Shown here one piece after another: positions 25,697-34,143 of a DNA stretch of 64,000 bases (within the stretch, counting starts at the first letter, position 1; each line of letters starts with the position of its first letter). The notes beneath the pieces were generated by a model. That model worked only from the letters and a program-made list of their open reading frames with translations, was not told where the DNA came from and did not search any database. The translations under genes were made by a program, and so were the position numbers. Origin of the DNA: Betaproteobacteria bacterium (GTDB lineage: Bacteria; Pseudomonadota; Gammaproteobacteria; Burkholderiales; SG8-39); assembly GCA_004298385.1 (NCBI GenBank), contig SCTX01000089.1, positions 1 to 64,000 on the forward strand. The letters are read 5' to 3'.

Positions 25697-26158
25697 CTAT
25701 TTCAGCAGTTTGGTGGTGATGAACTTCCATTCGTCCGGGTCGACCGGCGTGATGGACAGGCGGTTGCCGCGCGCGAGCAGGCGCATGCCCGCCAGCGCTG
25801 TTTGCTGGCGCAGTTCGGTCAGGCCGAGGAGCCGGGTTTTTTTCACGAACTTCACTTCCACGTTCACCCAGCGCGGCTTGTCGCGCGTGGCCTTGGCGTC
25901 GTAATACTTGCTCGTGCGGTCGAACTGGGTCTCGTCCGGATAGGCATTGGCGCAGACTTCCGCCAATCCGGCGATTCCCGGCTCGGCGCAACTCGAATGA
26001 TAGAACAGCACTTGGTCGCCGATTTGCATCCGGTCGCGCATGAAATTGCGCGCCTGGTAGTTGCGCACGCCAAACCAGGCGGCGCGGCGCCGCGGCGCGC
26101 GCGCAAGGTCGTCGATGCTCAACTCGTCGGGCTCGGACTTCATCAGCCAGTAGCGCAT
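25697..26158 (-). CDS. EVE-domain protein
   Basis: 153 aa from ATG 26158 ([57 protein letters not shown]). EVE domains are PUA-like and read modified nucleotides. The first seven codons coincide with a 20-bp repeat copied at 27462-27481, so an integrative element has separated this gene from its original upstream DNA (6S RNA, zapA). The current upstream sequence 26159-26338 is element DNA. Confidence 0.9.
   Translation of the reverse strand: MRYWLMKSEPDELSIDDLARAPRRRAAWFGVRNYQARNFMRDRMQIGDQVLFYHSSCAEPGIAGLAEVCANAYPDETQFDRTSKYYDAKATRDKPRWVNVEVKFVKKTRLLGLTELRQQTALAGMRLLARGNRLSITPVDPDEWKFITTKLLK
26139..26158. repeat. Left attachment-site repeat (attL-like)
   Basis: ttcatcagccagtagcgcat is identical to 27462-27481. 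It is the first 20 bases of the EVE gene on the minus strand, ending exactly at the start codon. An integrase relic begins 180 bases inside. Confidence 0.85.
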
Positions 26159-26338
26159 CAACGCTCCGACGATGTCCAATGAAATGCGGAAACATGTTTA
26201 TTATTATCATATTGTGAATAGACAGGAATTTTTCCTGTCCGCGGAAATCCCACCCAATCCAGGGATACTTTGTGTAAAGTCCCACCCAGAATCCCACCCA
26301 AAATCCGGCCCAGGAGTGATGTATAGAAGGAGTAGCGC

Positions 26339-26602
26339 ATGGGTAAATTAGCCGCGGTGACGTGTGAAAATTCAAAGCCAAACGATGCGGGCGACCGCCT
26401 CCTGGGGGAGGGCGACGGACTATTCCTTCGCATCCGTCCGAATGGCGCCGAGACCCGGATTGTCGAATATGAGTTCAAGGGAGAACGACGAAAATTCACC
26501 GTCGGATTATACGTCCGCACCGGCGCTACCGGCGCGAGTATCGGGGAACGGCTGTCGGCGCGCCCAATGTTAAGGGATGAAGTAACGGAAAGTGAGTCCT
26601 AA
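26339..26602 (+). pseudogene. Tyrosine integrase N-terminal relic
   Basis: The frame reads MGKLAAVTCENSKPNDAGDRLLGEGDGLFLRIRPNGAETRIVEYEFKGERRKFTVGLYVRTG, the arm-binding (DUF4102-type) N-terminus of phage P4-like integrases. After about 60 residues similarity ends and the frame stops at 87 aa; the catalytic domain is absent. It lies next to the left repeat, the usual position. 26603-26665 has no gene. Confidence 0.8.
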
Positions 26603-26665
26603 GTTCTCGATGACGCCTGGGCTGAGCGTTCCTTACATGGCAATGGGGCGGTTTCAGTGAATGAG

Positions 26666-26694
26666 TTGACTTGTGACGCGCTACACGCTACAGT
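26666..26694 (+). promoter_or_regulatory. higBA promoter (leaderless)
   Basis: TTGACT (26666-26671), 17 bases, TACAGT (26689-26694), then aaaaac and the higB ATG at 26701. The predicted transcription start coincides with the start codon. Confidence 0.65.
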
Positions 26695-26700
26695 AAAAAC

Positions 26701-26979
26701 ATGATAGTCAGTTTCAGGCACCGGGGGCTTAAAGGGTTTTTCGAGGAGGACGATCCCCGGAGGCTGCCGCCGGACATGGTGGACCGGATCAGGGACATTC
26801 TGGCACGGTTGCACCAAGCGGAGGTGATTGAGGATATGAAAGTCCATTCCTACAGGCTTCATCCGTTGAAAGGAAACCGGAAAGGAGAGTGGGGCGTAAC
26901 GGTGAGGGCAAACTGGCGCATTACCTTTCGGTTTGAGGATGGGTATGCGCTGGAGGTGAATTTAGAGGACTACCATTGA
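26701..26979 (+). CDS. higB: HigB-family toxin
   Basis: 92-aa RelE-superfamily mRNA interferase: MIVSFRHRGLKGFFEEDDPRRLPPDMVDRIRDILARLHQAEVIEDMKVHSYRLHPLKGNRKGEWGVTVRANWRITFRFEDGYALEVNLEDYH. The RLHPLKG and NWRITFRF segments are the HigB hallmarks. Complete, unlike the relic at 752. It has no Shine-Dalgarno and is predicted leaderless. It is cargo of the decayed element, with higA 13 bases downstream. Confidence 0.9.
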   Translation: MIVSFRHRGLKGFFEEDDPRRLPPDMVDRIRDILARLHQAEVIEDMKVHSYRLHPLKGNRKGEWGVTVRANWRITFRFEDGYALEVNLEDYH

Positions 26980-26992
26980 ACAGGAGAGCGCT

Positions 26993-27298
26993 ATGAAGGG
27001 TTTGAAAATGAAGAATCCACCCCATCCGGGATTTTCGGTGCGCGTGGCCTGTCTGGAGCCGCATGGGTTGAGTGTGACCGAAGGGGCGAAGGTTCTTGGT
27101 GTGTCGCGGTCTGCGTTGAGTCATCTGGTGAACGAGAGCGCAGACCTGTCGTGGGATATGGCTATTCGCCTGGCGAAGGCATTTGGCGGTACGCCGGAGG
27201 GATGGATGCGCTTGCAGTTTCAGTACGATGCGGACCAGGTGGAAGAACGGTCCAAAAAAATCAAAGTGAAGACTTTTGCGGAAGCGGTTCATGCGTGA
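26993..27298 (+). CDS. higA: HigA-family antitoxin
   Basis: 101-aa XRE antitoxin: PPHPGFSVRVACLEPHGLSVTEGAKVLGVSRSALSHLVNESADLSWDMAIRLAKAFGGTPEGWMRLQFQYDADQ. AGGAGAG precedes the ATG. It pairs with higB, neutralising it and repressing the promoter at 26666. The base composition of this element is visibly lower in GC than its surroundings, in line with horizontal origin. Confidence 0.9.
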   Translation: MKGLKMKNPPHPGFSVRVACLEPHGLSVTEGAKVLGVSRSALSHLVNESADLSWDMAIRLAKAFGGTPEGWMRLQFQYDADQVEERSKKIKVKTFAEAVHA

Positions 27299-27321
27299 GG
27301 AGTGGAAGGAAGTAAAACACT

Positions 27322-27456
27322 ATGAAGAAGAAAATTCCGGCGTTTAAGACCGATGCGGAAGCGGAGCGGTTCGTCGATGCGGCTGATCTGTCTTATTGTA
27401 TGAAATCGCGGAAAACTAATACTGGCGCTGGTTTCCGGCGCATCGCTGCGTTTTAG
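27322..27456 (+). pseudogene. BrnA/CopG-like antitoxin, truncated at the element end
   Basis: 44-codon frame MKKKIPAFKTDAEAERFVDAADLSYCMKSRKTNTGAGFRRIAAF. The first 25 residues match the start of CopG-type antitoxins of the BrnA kind (MKKKIP.FK.D.EAE.FV..ADL). The rest is unrelated sequence running up to the right repeat, so the RHH part is lost. Confidence 0.65.
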
Positions 27457-27461
27457 CGGAT

Positions 27462-27481
27462 TTCATCAGCCAGTAGCGCAT
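27462..27481. repeat. Right attachment-site repeat (attR-like)
   Basis: Second copy of ttcatcagccagtagcgcat, encoding MRYWLMK of the EVE gene on the minus strand followed by element sequence. It marks the right end of the roughly 1.3-kb element. Confidence 0.85.
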
Positions 27482-27498
27482 TGCGAGGAACTCGACAA

Positions 27499-27528
27499 AC
27501 AAAAATCGCAGACACTGGGTCTGCGATT
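27499..27528 (-). terminator. Rho-independent terminator after 6S RNA
   Basis: Minus strand AATCGCAGAC-ccagt-GTCTGCGATT followed by TTTGTTTG: a perfect 10-bp stem with a T-rich tail, 12 bases after the predicted 6S RNA 3' end. Confidence 0.85.
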
Positions 27529-27539
27529 GGTGAGGTATC

Positions 27540-27732
27540 GGATTCCCCGCAAATGCCGTCAGGCCCGCATCCTCTGAACCTGCAGTCCAGAGTGGTCGCG
27601 TTCCGGCCGCCGTAGGTACATCCGCAATCGCGCGAGGCGAAGGGACGCGCACAAAAGCGGCGCTAGGGTCCGCAACCTCAGCACATATATTGGTTCAAGG
27701 AATATATGGCCTAAACGAGCATCGCAGGGAAA
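27540..27732 (-). ncRNA. ssrS: 6S RNA
   Basis: About 193 nt on the minus strand, downstream of zapA as in many beta- and gammaproteobacteria. The 5' end TTTCCCTGCGATGCTCGTTTAGGCC lines up with the E. coli 6S start, and the 3' end GGTTCAGAGGATGCGGGCCTGACGGCATTTGCGGGGAATCC with the E. coli 3' end; these ends can pair into the closing stem. 6S RNA binds sigma-70 RNA polymerase in stationary phase. End points are estimates. Confidence 0.83.
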
Positions 27733-27763
27733 CATTTCGCGGTCTGGCCCGCCCGGACGCGAT

Positions 27764-28075
27764 CTAGAACAGGGAATCCTGCTGCGACAACGCCTGATCG
27801 AGCTTCGACTGCGCTGAATTCATTCTACGCTTTAATTCTGCCATGTCAAAGCCATTGCCGATCTTGATCGAGAGCAGTTCGTTGGCGATATTCAGCGCGG
27901 CCATGACGGCGATGCGCTCGGTCCCCGCGACCTTGCTCGCTGCCTTGATTTCGGTCATTTTCTTGTCGACATAGGCGACTGCCGCGAGCAGCGCCTCGCG
28001 CTCCTCGTCGGCGCAGGTGACCCGATAATTGCGTCCCATGATGCTGACATCGAGGGCTTTGGCTTTTTCGCTCAT
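27764..28075 (-). CDS. zapA: Cell division protein ZapA
   Basis: 103 aa from ATG 28075 (MSEKAKALDVSIMGRNYRVTCADEEREALLAAVAYVDKKMTEIKAASKVAGTERIAVMAALNIANELLSIKIGNG), then a C-terminal coiled-coil (ELKRRMNSAQSKLDQALSQQ). It cross-links FtsZ protofilaments. The ORF-track start at 28210 lies inside zapB in another frame. It overlaps the zapB stop by four bases. Confidence 0.93.
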   Translation of the reverse strand: MSEKAKALDVSIMGRNYRVTCADEEREALLAAVAYVDKKMTEIKAASKVAGTERIAVMAALNIANELLSIKIGNGFDMAELKRRMNSAQSKLDQALSQQDSLF

Positions 28076-28263
28076 TCCGGGATCCGCCGCAGCAGCGCTT
28101 CGAGACGGGTCTTGGCGCCATCGACCTTGTCTTCCAGGCGCTTGACATCGTTTTGCGCGGATACCAACTGCAGCCTCAGTTCCTTGTTTTCGCTTTTTAG
28201 GCGCTGGCACAGTTCCAGGAACTGGTCGATTTTGCCGTCGAGCGCGTCGAATTCCGCATTCAT
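28072..28263 (-). CDS. zapB: ZapB-like coiled-coil protein
   Basis: 63-aa all-coiled-coil protein (MNAEFDALDGKIDQFLELCQRLKSENKELRLQLVSAQNDVKRLEDKVDGAKTRLEALLRRIPE). The heptad pattern and place before zapA fit the small ZapB/TIGR02449-type division proteins. The ORF track gives GTG 28269, but the ATG at 28263 lies 6 bases after a TATAGT -10, so a leaderless start is favoured. Confidence 0.8.
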   Translation of the reverse strand: MNAEFDALDGKIDQFLELCQRLKSENKELRLQLVSAQNDVKRLEDKVDGAKTRLEALLRRIPE

Positions 28264-28269
28264 CGCCAC

Positions 28270-28299
28270 ACTATAGTTTTAAAAATCGTGACAAGTCAA
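28270..28299 (-). promoter_or_regulatory. zapBA-6S promoter
   Basis: Minus strand TTGACT (28299-28294), 18 bases, TATAGT (28275-28270), then gtggcg and ATG at 28263. A good sigma-70 match that predicts transcription starting at the start codon. Confidence 0.65.
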
Positions 28300-28502
28300 G
28301 TAATAACACGCAACTCTCAATGCTCTTTCCATGATGAATAAGCCGCCCTATTTGATTGACCCGGCGCACGATTTCGAGGCCGCCGATTTCTTGCCGGACT
28401 GCGCCCGAAGGCGCGCCAGACCGGGCCCTTTTCCGCATGTTCTCGCACCTCCGCGGCCGAAAATTTTTTATTTATCGGCGATACTGTGTAAAATCGCTGC
28501 AC

Positions 28503-28700
28503 TCGTTCGAGGTGTCCGCCGGCGATTCCTGCCGGCGGGTGAAACGGGAAACAGGTACAGCGTGTAGCTACGCTCAAGCCTGTGCTGCCCCCGCAACGGT
28601 AGGTGAGCGCGGGTTTGTCACGATGCCACTGTAAGCAAACGCTTACGGGAAGGCGACAAATCCAATCCCACAAGCCCGGAGACCGGCCTTGCGCGACAAG
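28503..28700 (+). promoter_or_regulatory. Cobalamin riboswitch
   Basis: Conserved parts in order: ggtg near 28511, gggtgaaacgggaaacaggt (28536-28555), ctgcccccgcaacggta (B12 box, 28584-28600), gccactg (28625-28631), gggaaggcg (28647-28655) and agcccggagaccggcc (28672-28687). It lies in the leader of btuB, so adenosylcobalamin should shut off B12 uptake. A -10-like TAAAAT at 28489-28494 lies just upstream. The rest of the 28264-28500 stretch has no supported gene. Confidence 0.93.
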
Positions 28701-28812
28701 TGGAAACACTGCGGGGATGCGGTGCGCCGGTTGCGCTTTCGATTTCCCCCTGCGTTTCCTTCGTTGTTTCAATTGTGCAGCCTGCGGGGACGCCGGCTGT
28801 TGGGGGAAAATC

Positions 28813-30840
28813 ATGCATTCCAAATCAGTTATTACCGCCATCGCGCTCGCGCTGGCGACGCAGGTATTTGCCCAGGAAGACGCAGTGGTGGTCACGGCCA
28901 CGCGCTTTCCGGAAAAACAGCTCGAGCACCCCGTCGGGGTCACGGTCATCACGCGCGAGCAGATCGCGAACAGCGCGGCAGCGACTCTGCCGGACCTGCT
29001 GGCGCGCCAAGCCGGCATCAATACGCGCAACAACACGGGCAGTCCTGACGTGGCGGTCGACATGCGCGGCTTCGGCGTGAGCGGCGATCAGAATACCCTG
29101 GTGTTGCTCGACGGCCAGCGCCTGAACGACATCGAGCTTACCACGGTACGGTGGTCCGCGATTCCGCTCGAGGCGGTAGAGCGCGTCGAAATCCAGCGCG
29201 GCGGCGGTGCGGTGTTATTTGGCGGCGGCGCCACGGGCGGTACCATCAATATCATCACCCGCTCGCCGATCGCGGGCGACAGGAGTGCGACGGTGAGTGC
29301 CAGCTATGGCAGCTACAACACGAACGGCTTGCGCGCCGCCGTCAATCTTGCGGGGGCCAACACCGGTTTTTCGCTGAACGCCGGCCGGTACGACTCGGAC
29401 AATTACCGGGTCAACAATCGCCTGGAGCAGGGCAACCTGCTGGGCGATCTGCGCTGGACCGGGATTCGCGGCGGCTTGGTATTCAAGTTCGGACTGGACA
29501 ATCAGTCCCTGCGGCTGCCGGGCGTGCGCACCGATGTGCAGTTGCAAACCGACCGGCGCGGCGCCACCACGCCCGGCGACTACAGTTCGCGCGACTCGAC
29601 GAATGCGACGTTGTCCGGGCGTTACGAGTTCGACAGCTTTGATGTCGCCGCCGACCTCTCCCATCGCGACACCAAGCGCAATGCATTCTTCGACAATTAT
29701 TTCGGCCCGTTCGGCCAGGCGTCGTTCATCGACACGCACGGCAAGGTGTGGGCTTTCACACCACGCGCGAAAGTGCCGTACCGGTTTTGGGGACGTGACA
29801 ACACCCTGATCGTCGGTGCGGACCTGGATTACTGGAACTACCTGTCCCTGCGCGCCACCGATATCGCCACGCTGGGCACGCCTGTAGCCAACATCGCCGC
29901 GACCCAGCGCGACCGGGCGATTTACGCGCAGAACCACACAGCGCTCGGCGAAGCGACCAAGCTTACTTTGGGTGTGCGCGCGCAACGCGTCGAGATTGCG
30001 TCCAACGACCGCGCCAATACGCTGCCCAGCGCGAGCGCCGCGCAGGCCCGCGACCCGCGTTCCTGGGAGGTGGCGCTGCGGCACAAGCTAAATTCGGCAA
30101 CCGCGATTTACGGCAAGGTCGGCACCAGCTTCCGCATTGCCACCCTGGACGAAATGTTCAACAACTGCGGCTTTTTCGACCTGACTACCTTCACCTGCTT
30201 CTCGACCGTCACCCCTCTGGAGCCGCAGACCTCGCGCGACCGCGAGATCGGCGTCGAGTACAAGCAGCAGCAATGGCGACTGCGGGCGAACTATTACCGC
30301 ATGGACCTGCGCAACGAAATCCACTTCAACGCCCTCACTTTCCTTAACATGAATCTGTCGCCGACGCAGCGCCAGGGCATCGAACTGGAAGGCAGTTGGA
30401 AACTGGGTTCGCGCTGGGATTTGTTCGGCAGTTACACGCATGCGCGCGCCACCTTTCGCGAAGGCGTCTATGGAGGGGTAGACGTGAGCGGCAAGAATTT
30501 GCCGCTAGTGCCGCGCGACCAGGTCAAGCTGGGCGTCACTTGGGCGGTCGCGGACAAGACGCGCCTCTCCGGCGCGCTCGCGTACGTCGGCAAGCAGTAC
30601 TACGATAACGACCAGGCCAATAATTTCGCCGGCGGGCAGATGCCTTCTTTTCTGACGGCAGACCTGAAGCTCAGCCGCGCGGTCGGCCTGTGGAATTTAA
30701 CTCTGGCCGGGAACAATCTGTCCAACAAGAAGTACTACACCTACGCCATTCGCGGAGGCGGGGCTGCGGCGACCAACTTCAACGCCTACCCGATGGCGGA
30801 GCGCCACTTCCTGTTCACCGCGGAATACCCGTTCCGGTAA
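28813..30840 (+). CDS. btuB: TonB-dependent vitamin B12 receptor
   Basis: 675-aa outer-membrane barrel from ATG 28813 (signal MHSKSVITAIALALATQVFAQ). TonB-box-like EDAVVVTATR, plug domain (TLPDLLARQAGINTRNNTGSPDVAVDMRGFGVSGDQNTLVLLDGQRLND...VERVEIQRGGGAVLFGGGATGGTINIITR), then the 22-strand barrel ending in an aromatic-rich strand (HFLFTAEYPFR). Substrate assignment rests on the upstream cobalamin riboswitch and the downstream btuCDF genes. Confidence 0.9.
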   Translation: MHSKSVITAIALALATQVFAQEDAVVVTATRFPEKQLEHPVGVTVITREQIANSAAATLPDLLARQAGINTRNNTGSPDVAVDMRGFGVSGDQNTLVLLDGQRLNDIELTTVRWSAIPLEAVERVEIQRGGGAVLFGGGATGGTINIITRSPIAGDRSATVSASYGSYNTNGLRAAVNLAGANTGFSLNAGRYDSDNYRVNNRLEQGNLLGDLRWTGIRGGLVFKFGLDNQSLRLPGVRTDVQLQTDRRGATTPGDYSSRDSTNATLSGRYEFDSFDVAADLSHRDTKRNAFFDNYFGPFGQASFIDTHGKVWAFTPRAKVPYRFWGRDNTLIVGADLDYWNYLSLRATDIATLGTPVANIAATQRDRAIYAQNHTALGEATKLTLGVRAQRVEIASNDRANTLPSASAAQARDPRSWEVALRHKLNSATAIYGKVGTSFRIATLDEMFNNCGFFDLTTFTCFSTVTPLEPQTSRDREIGVEYKQQQWRLRANYYRMDLRNEIHFNALTFLNMNLSPTQRQGIELEGSWKLGSRWDLFGSYTHARATFREGVYGGVDVSGKNLPLVPRDQVKLGVTWAVADKTRLSGALAYVGKQYYDNDQANNFAGGQMPSFLTADLKLSRAVGLWNLTLAGNNLSNKKYYTYAIRGGGAAATNFNAYPMAERHFLFTAEYPFR

Positions 30841-30875
30841 GCTGCCGGCACCGGGTTCGCCGTGATTGCGAGCGT

Positions 30876-31910
30876 ATGCAGAACGAGTCTTGGACTGGAT
30901 TGAGTCGGGCATTGCTCATCTGGCTTGTCCTTGCCGGCGCCGCGCTTGCGGCGTTCGGCATAGCGCTCGCCATCGGCAGCAGCCGATTAGCGCCGGCTGA
31001 ACTGCTGCAGGCCCTGGTTTCGCCGCAGGACAGCACGGCCGGCGACATCGTCACGCGCCTGCGCCTGCCGCGCGCGCTGGCCGCCTTCGCCACCGGCGGC
31101 CTGCTCGCGCTCGCCGGCGCGCTGATGCAGGTGCTGCTCCGGAATCCCCTCGCCGATCCGTATGTGCTCGGCCTGTCGGGCGGCGCGTCGGTGGGCGCGC
31201 TCGGCGCGATGATGCTGGGCTTGGGCGCGCTGTGGGTCAACCTCGGCGCGGGCGCGGGGGCGCTTGCGGCCATCGCGCTGGTGTTCGCGCTGGCGCGGCG
31301 CGATTTCTCCCGCCGCCAGATATTCGGCGCGCATGAGGCCTCGCCGCGCCTGCTGCTCACTGGCGTGATCCTCGCCGCCGGCTGGGGGGCGGTCATCACC
31401 ATCATGCTCACCGTCGCCTCCGAGTCCAAGCTGCGCGGCATGCTGTTCTGGCTGATGGGCGACCTGAACGGCGCCGAGTCATGGACGCCCGCGATGCTCG
31501 TGCTCGCCGCCGCGCTCGTCGTCACGGTTCCTCTGGCGCGCGATCTCAACGTGCTGCTGCGCGGCGAGGCGCTGGCGCATTCGCTCGGCGTGCGCGTGGC
31601 GGCGCTGCGGCGCGCTGCCTACCTGGTCGCCGCGGCCGCAACGGCTCTGGCCGTCACTACCGCCGGCCCGGTCGGATTCGTCGGGCTGGTGGTGCCACAC
31701 GCCCTGCGGCTCGCTCTGGGCAACGACCAGCGCGTGCTGCTGCCGGCGGCCGCGCTCGCCGGCGGCACGCTGCTGCTGCTCGCCGACACCGTGGCGCGCA
31801 GCGTGCTCGCGCCGCAGCAACTGCCGGTGGGCGTGATCACCGCGGTGCTCGGCGTGCCCGCGTTCATGTTCTTGCTCACGCGCAGTCCACGCACGGCGGG
31901 CGCGGCATGA
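30876..31910 (+). CDS. btuC: Cobalamin ABC transporter permease
   Basis: 344-aa FecCD-family inner-membrane permease with about ten helices. Signature segments: RLPRALAAFATGGLLALAGALMQVLLRNPLADPYVLGLSGGASVGA and TTAGPVGFVGLVVPHALRLALGNDQRVLLP. It starts at ATG 30876, 36 bases after btuB, and overlaps the ATPase gene by ATGA. Confidence 0.9.
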   Translation: MQNESWTGLSRALLIWLVLAGAALAAFGIALAIGSSRLAPAELLQALVSPQDSTAGDIVTRLRLPRALAAFATGGLLALAGALMQVLLRNPLADPYVLGLSGGASVGALGAMMLGLGALWVNLGAGAGALAAIALVFALARRDFSRRQIFGAHEASPRLLLTGVILAAGWGAVITIMLTVASESKLRGMLFWLMGDLNGAESWTPAMLVLAAALVVTVPLARDLNVLLRGEALAHSLGVRVAALRRAAYLVAAAATALAVTTAGPVGFVGLVVPHALRLALGNDQRVLLPAAALAGGTLLLLADTVARSVLAPQQLPVGVITAVLGVPAFMFLLTRSPRTAGAA

Positions 31911-32680
31911 GCGCGCCCCTGCTCGAAGCGAACGACCTGAGCCTGCGCGTGGCCACGCGCACGCTGGTGCACGATCTGAATTTCCGCGTGCAGCCGGGTG
32001 AACTCTGGTGCGTGCTAGGCCGCAACGGCGCGGGCAAGACCACCTTGCTGCATACCCTGATGGGCCTGCGCGAGGCGCAGGGCGGGGCGGTGCGCTTGGC
32101 CGGCAAGAATCTAACCGCCTGGACCCCGGCCGAAGCGGCGCTGCGGCGCGGCTTCCTGCCGCAGTCCTTCCACGACGTGTTCAGCTCCAGCGTGCTCGAC
32201 TGCGTAATGATCGGTCGCCACCCGCATCTTTCGCGCTGGCAATGGGAGGACGAGGGCGACCGCGAAGTCGCGCTAGCCGCGCTCGCGCTGGCGGACCTCG
32301 CCGGGTTCGGCGGGCGCGACGTGCTCACCCTGTCCCGCGGCGAGCGCCAGCGCGTGGCGCTGGCCGCGTTGTTCGCCCAGGATGCGCCGCTGCTCTTGCT
32401 CGACGAGCCGGTGTCCCACCTCGACCTGCACCATCAACTCATGGTGCTCGAACACCTGCGCCTGCTCGCGCGCGAGCGCGGCCGCGGCGTACTGTTCACG
32501 GTGCACGACCTCAACCTCGCGGCGCGTTTCGCCAGCCACGCGCTGCTGCTCACGCCGCCAGGGGCGGTGCGCAGCGGCGCGATCGCGGCGGTGATGGCCG
32601 AGGGCGATTTGTCGGCCGCCTTCGGCCACCGTGTCGCGCGCATCGAGGCCGCGGGTCGCACCTTGTTCGTGCCGGATTGA
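31907..32680 (+). CDS. btuD: Cobalamin ABC transporter ATPase
   Basis: 257-aa ATPase. Walker A GRNGAGKTTLL, Q-loop region RRGFLPQSFHD, signature LSRGERQRVALA, Walker B PLLLLDEPVSHLD, H-loop FTVHDLN. It powers the BtuC permease. The ORF-track start at 31481 is a frame through btuC; the real ATG is 31907. Confidence 0.92.
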   Translation: MSAPLLEANDLSLRVATRTLVHDLNFRVQPGELWCVLGRNGAGKTTLLHTLMGLREAQGGAVRLAGKNLTAWTPAEAALRRGFLPQSFHDVFSSSVLDCVMIGRHPHLSRWQWEDEGDREVALAALALADLAGFGGRDVLTLSRGERQRVALAALFAQDAPLLLLDEPVSHLDLHHQLMVLEHLRLLARERGRGVLFTVHDLNLAARFASHALLLTPPGAVRSGAIAAVMAEGDLSAAFGHRVARIEAAGRTLFVPD

Positions 32681-32682
32681 AC

Positions 32683-33570
32683 ATGCCGCTCGCACGATGC
32701 CTGCTCGCGGCGGCGCTGGCCCTGGCCCGCGTTCCGGCCGGCGCCGAAGTCCGCGTCACCGACGACGCGGGCCGCGCCGTGACACTCAAAGCTCCGGCGC
32801 AGCGCATCATCAGTCTCGCGCCCCACCTGACCGAGTTGCTGTTCGCCGCGGGCGCCGGCAAGCAGGCCATCGGCACGGTCGAATTCAGCGACTACCCGGA
32901 GGGCGCCAGGGCCGTGGCGCGCGTCGGCGACAGCGCGCTGCTCGACCTGGAGCGCATCGTCGAGCTCAGGCCCGACCTGATCCTCGTGTGGCAGCACGGC
33001 AACGCGCAGCGCCAACTCGACAAGCTGCTGAGCCTCGGCATCCCGGTGTTCTACGACCAGCCGAACCGCTTGTCGGACATCCCGCGTTCGATAGAGCGGC
33101 TCGGCCGCCTCGCCGGCACCGAGGTGGTGGCCACTTCGGTGGCCCGCGCTTTCAGGGCGCGCGAGGCGGATTTGCGCAAGCGCTATGCCGGGCGCGCGCC
33201 GGTGCGGGTGTTCTACCAGATCTGGGAACAACCGCTGATGACCATCAACGACGAGCACCTCATCAGCGACGTCATCCGCCTGTGCGGCGGACACAACGTA
33301 ATGGCGGACTTAAAGCAGCTTGCGCCGGTGATATCCACCGAGGCGGTGCTGGCGGCGGATCCCGAAGTGATCGCCGGCGCGACCGCCGAACCCAATATGC
33401 GCGACGACCTCGACAACTGGAAAACCTGGCCGCGCATCCTGGCGGTGAAACGCGACAACCTGTTCGTCATCCACACCGACCTTATCAGCCGCCACACGCC
33501 GCGCGTGCTCGACGGCGCGCAGCAGATGTGCGAGAACCTCGACAAGGCACGGGCGAAGCGTAGGCGATGA
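32683..33570 (+). CDS. btuF: Periplasmic cobalamin-binding protein
   Basis: 295-aa class III solute-binding protein. Signal peptide [22 protein letters not shown]-lobe [35 protein letters not shown]-type motif; [28 protein letters not shown]-lobe [29 protein letters not shown]. It delivers B12 from the periplasm to BtuCD. Directly after btuD and overlapping the cobQ relic. Confidence 0.9.
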   Translation: MPLARCLLAAALALARVPAGAEVRVTDDAGRAVTLKAPAQRIISLAPHLTELLFAAGAGKQAIGTVEFSDYPEGARAVARVGDSALLDLERIVELRPDLILVWQHGNAQRQLDKLLSLGIPVFYDQPNRLSDIPRSIERLGRLAGTEVVATSVARAFRAREADLRKRYAGRAPVRVFYQIWEQPLMTINDEHLISDVIRLCGGHNVMADLKQLAPVISTEAVLAADPEVIAGATAEPNMRDDLDNWKTWPRILAVKRDNLFVIHTDLISRHTPRVLDGAQQMCENLDKARAKRRR

Positions 33571-33989
33571 ACCCCGCACGCCTTGCCGGCGCCCTGATGG
33601 TGCAGGGCACGACTTCAGACGCCGGCAGCCCAGCGGAAGTCAACCTGCGCGAGCGCGACGTCGCCAACATGGGTTTTGCCGAAGCGGTCGATTGCCCGGT
33701 GATCCTGGTGGCCGACATCGACCGCGGCGGCGTGTTCGCGCATTTCCTCGGTACGCTCGAATGCCTGTCTGCGTCCGAGCGGCAGCGCGTGCGCGGTTTC
33801 GTGATCAATCGCTTTCGCGGCGACATTGGTTTGCTGCAGCCCGGCGTGGAGTGGCTGGAGCGCAAAACCGGCAAACCGGTATTCGGCGTAATTCCATATC
33901 TTCCCGGCCTGCATCTCGATGCCGAGGATGCGATCAAGACCGAGCAGGGGGAAAAGACCGATGGCGAGCGGCTGCGCGTGAGCGCGCCG
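33567..33989 (+). pseudogene. Cobyric acid synthase (cobQ) with internal deletion
   Basis: The frame begins [12 protein letters not shown], the P-loop start of CobQ, and jumps in frame to [45 protein letters not shown]...[47 protein letters not shown]. Roughly 100 codons between the P-loop and the SPAE motif are gone, and the glutaminase domain is missing after RLRVSAP. The Lys-Ser/Thr of the P-loop is lost, so amidation of cobyrinate is impossible. The long ORF continues by chance into the next gene. 33990-34143 has no recognised gene. Confidence 0.85.
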
Positions 33990-34143
33990 TATTCATCTGC
34001 GGAGAACGCGTTTAGGTTGAAAGAATCGCAAAACACGACTAGAGTGTTCTACTCGACCCGTCGCGTGGAACGCACTCCCTGCATCGACAACAAGGTGCGT
34101 CGAATTCCGGGACGGGGATTGACTTCCAGTAAAGGGGACAGCA

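Noticed and set aside
28331-28567. 78-aa ORF before btuB
   Set aside because: It runs into the cobalamin riboswitch and has no ribosome site or family pattern.
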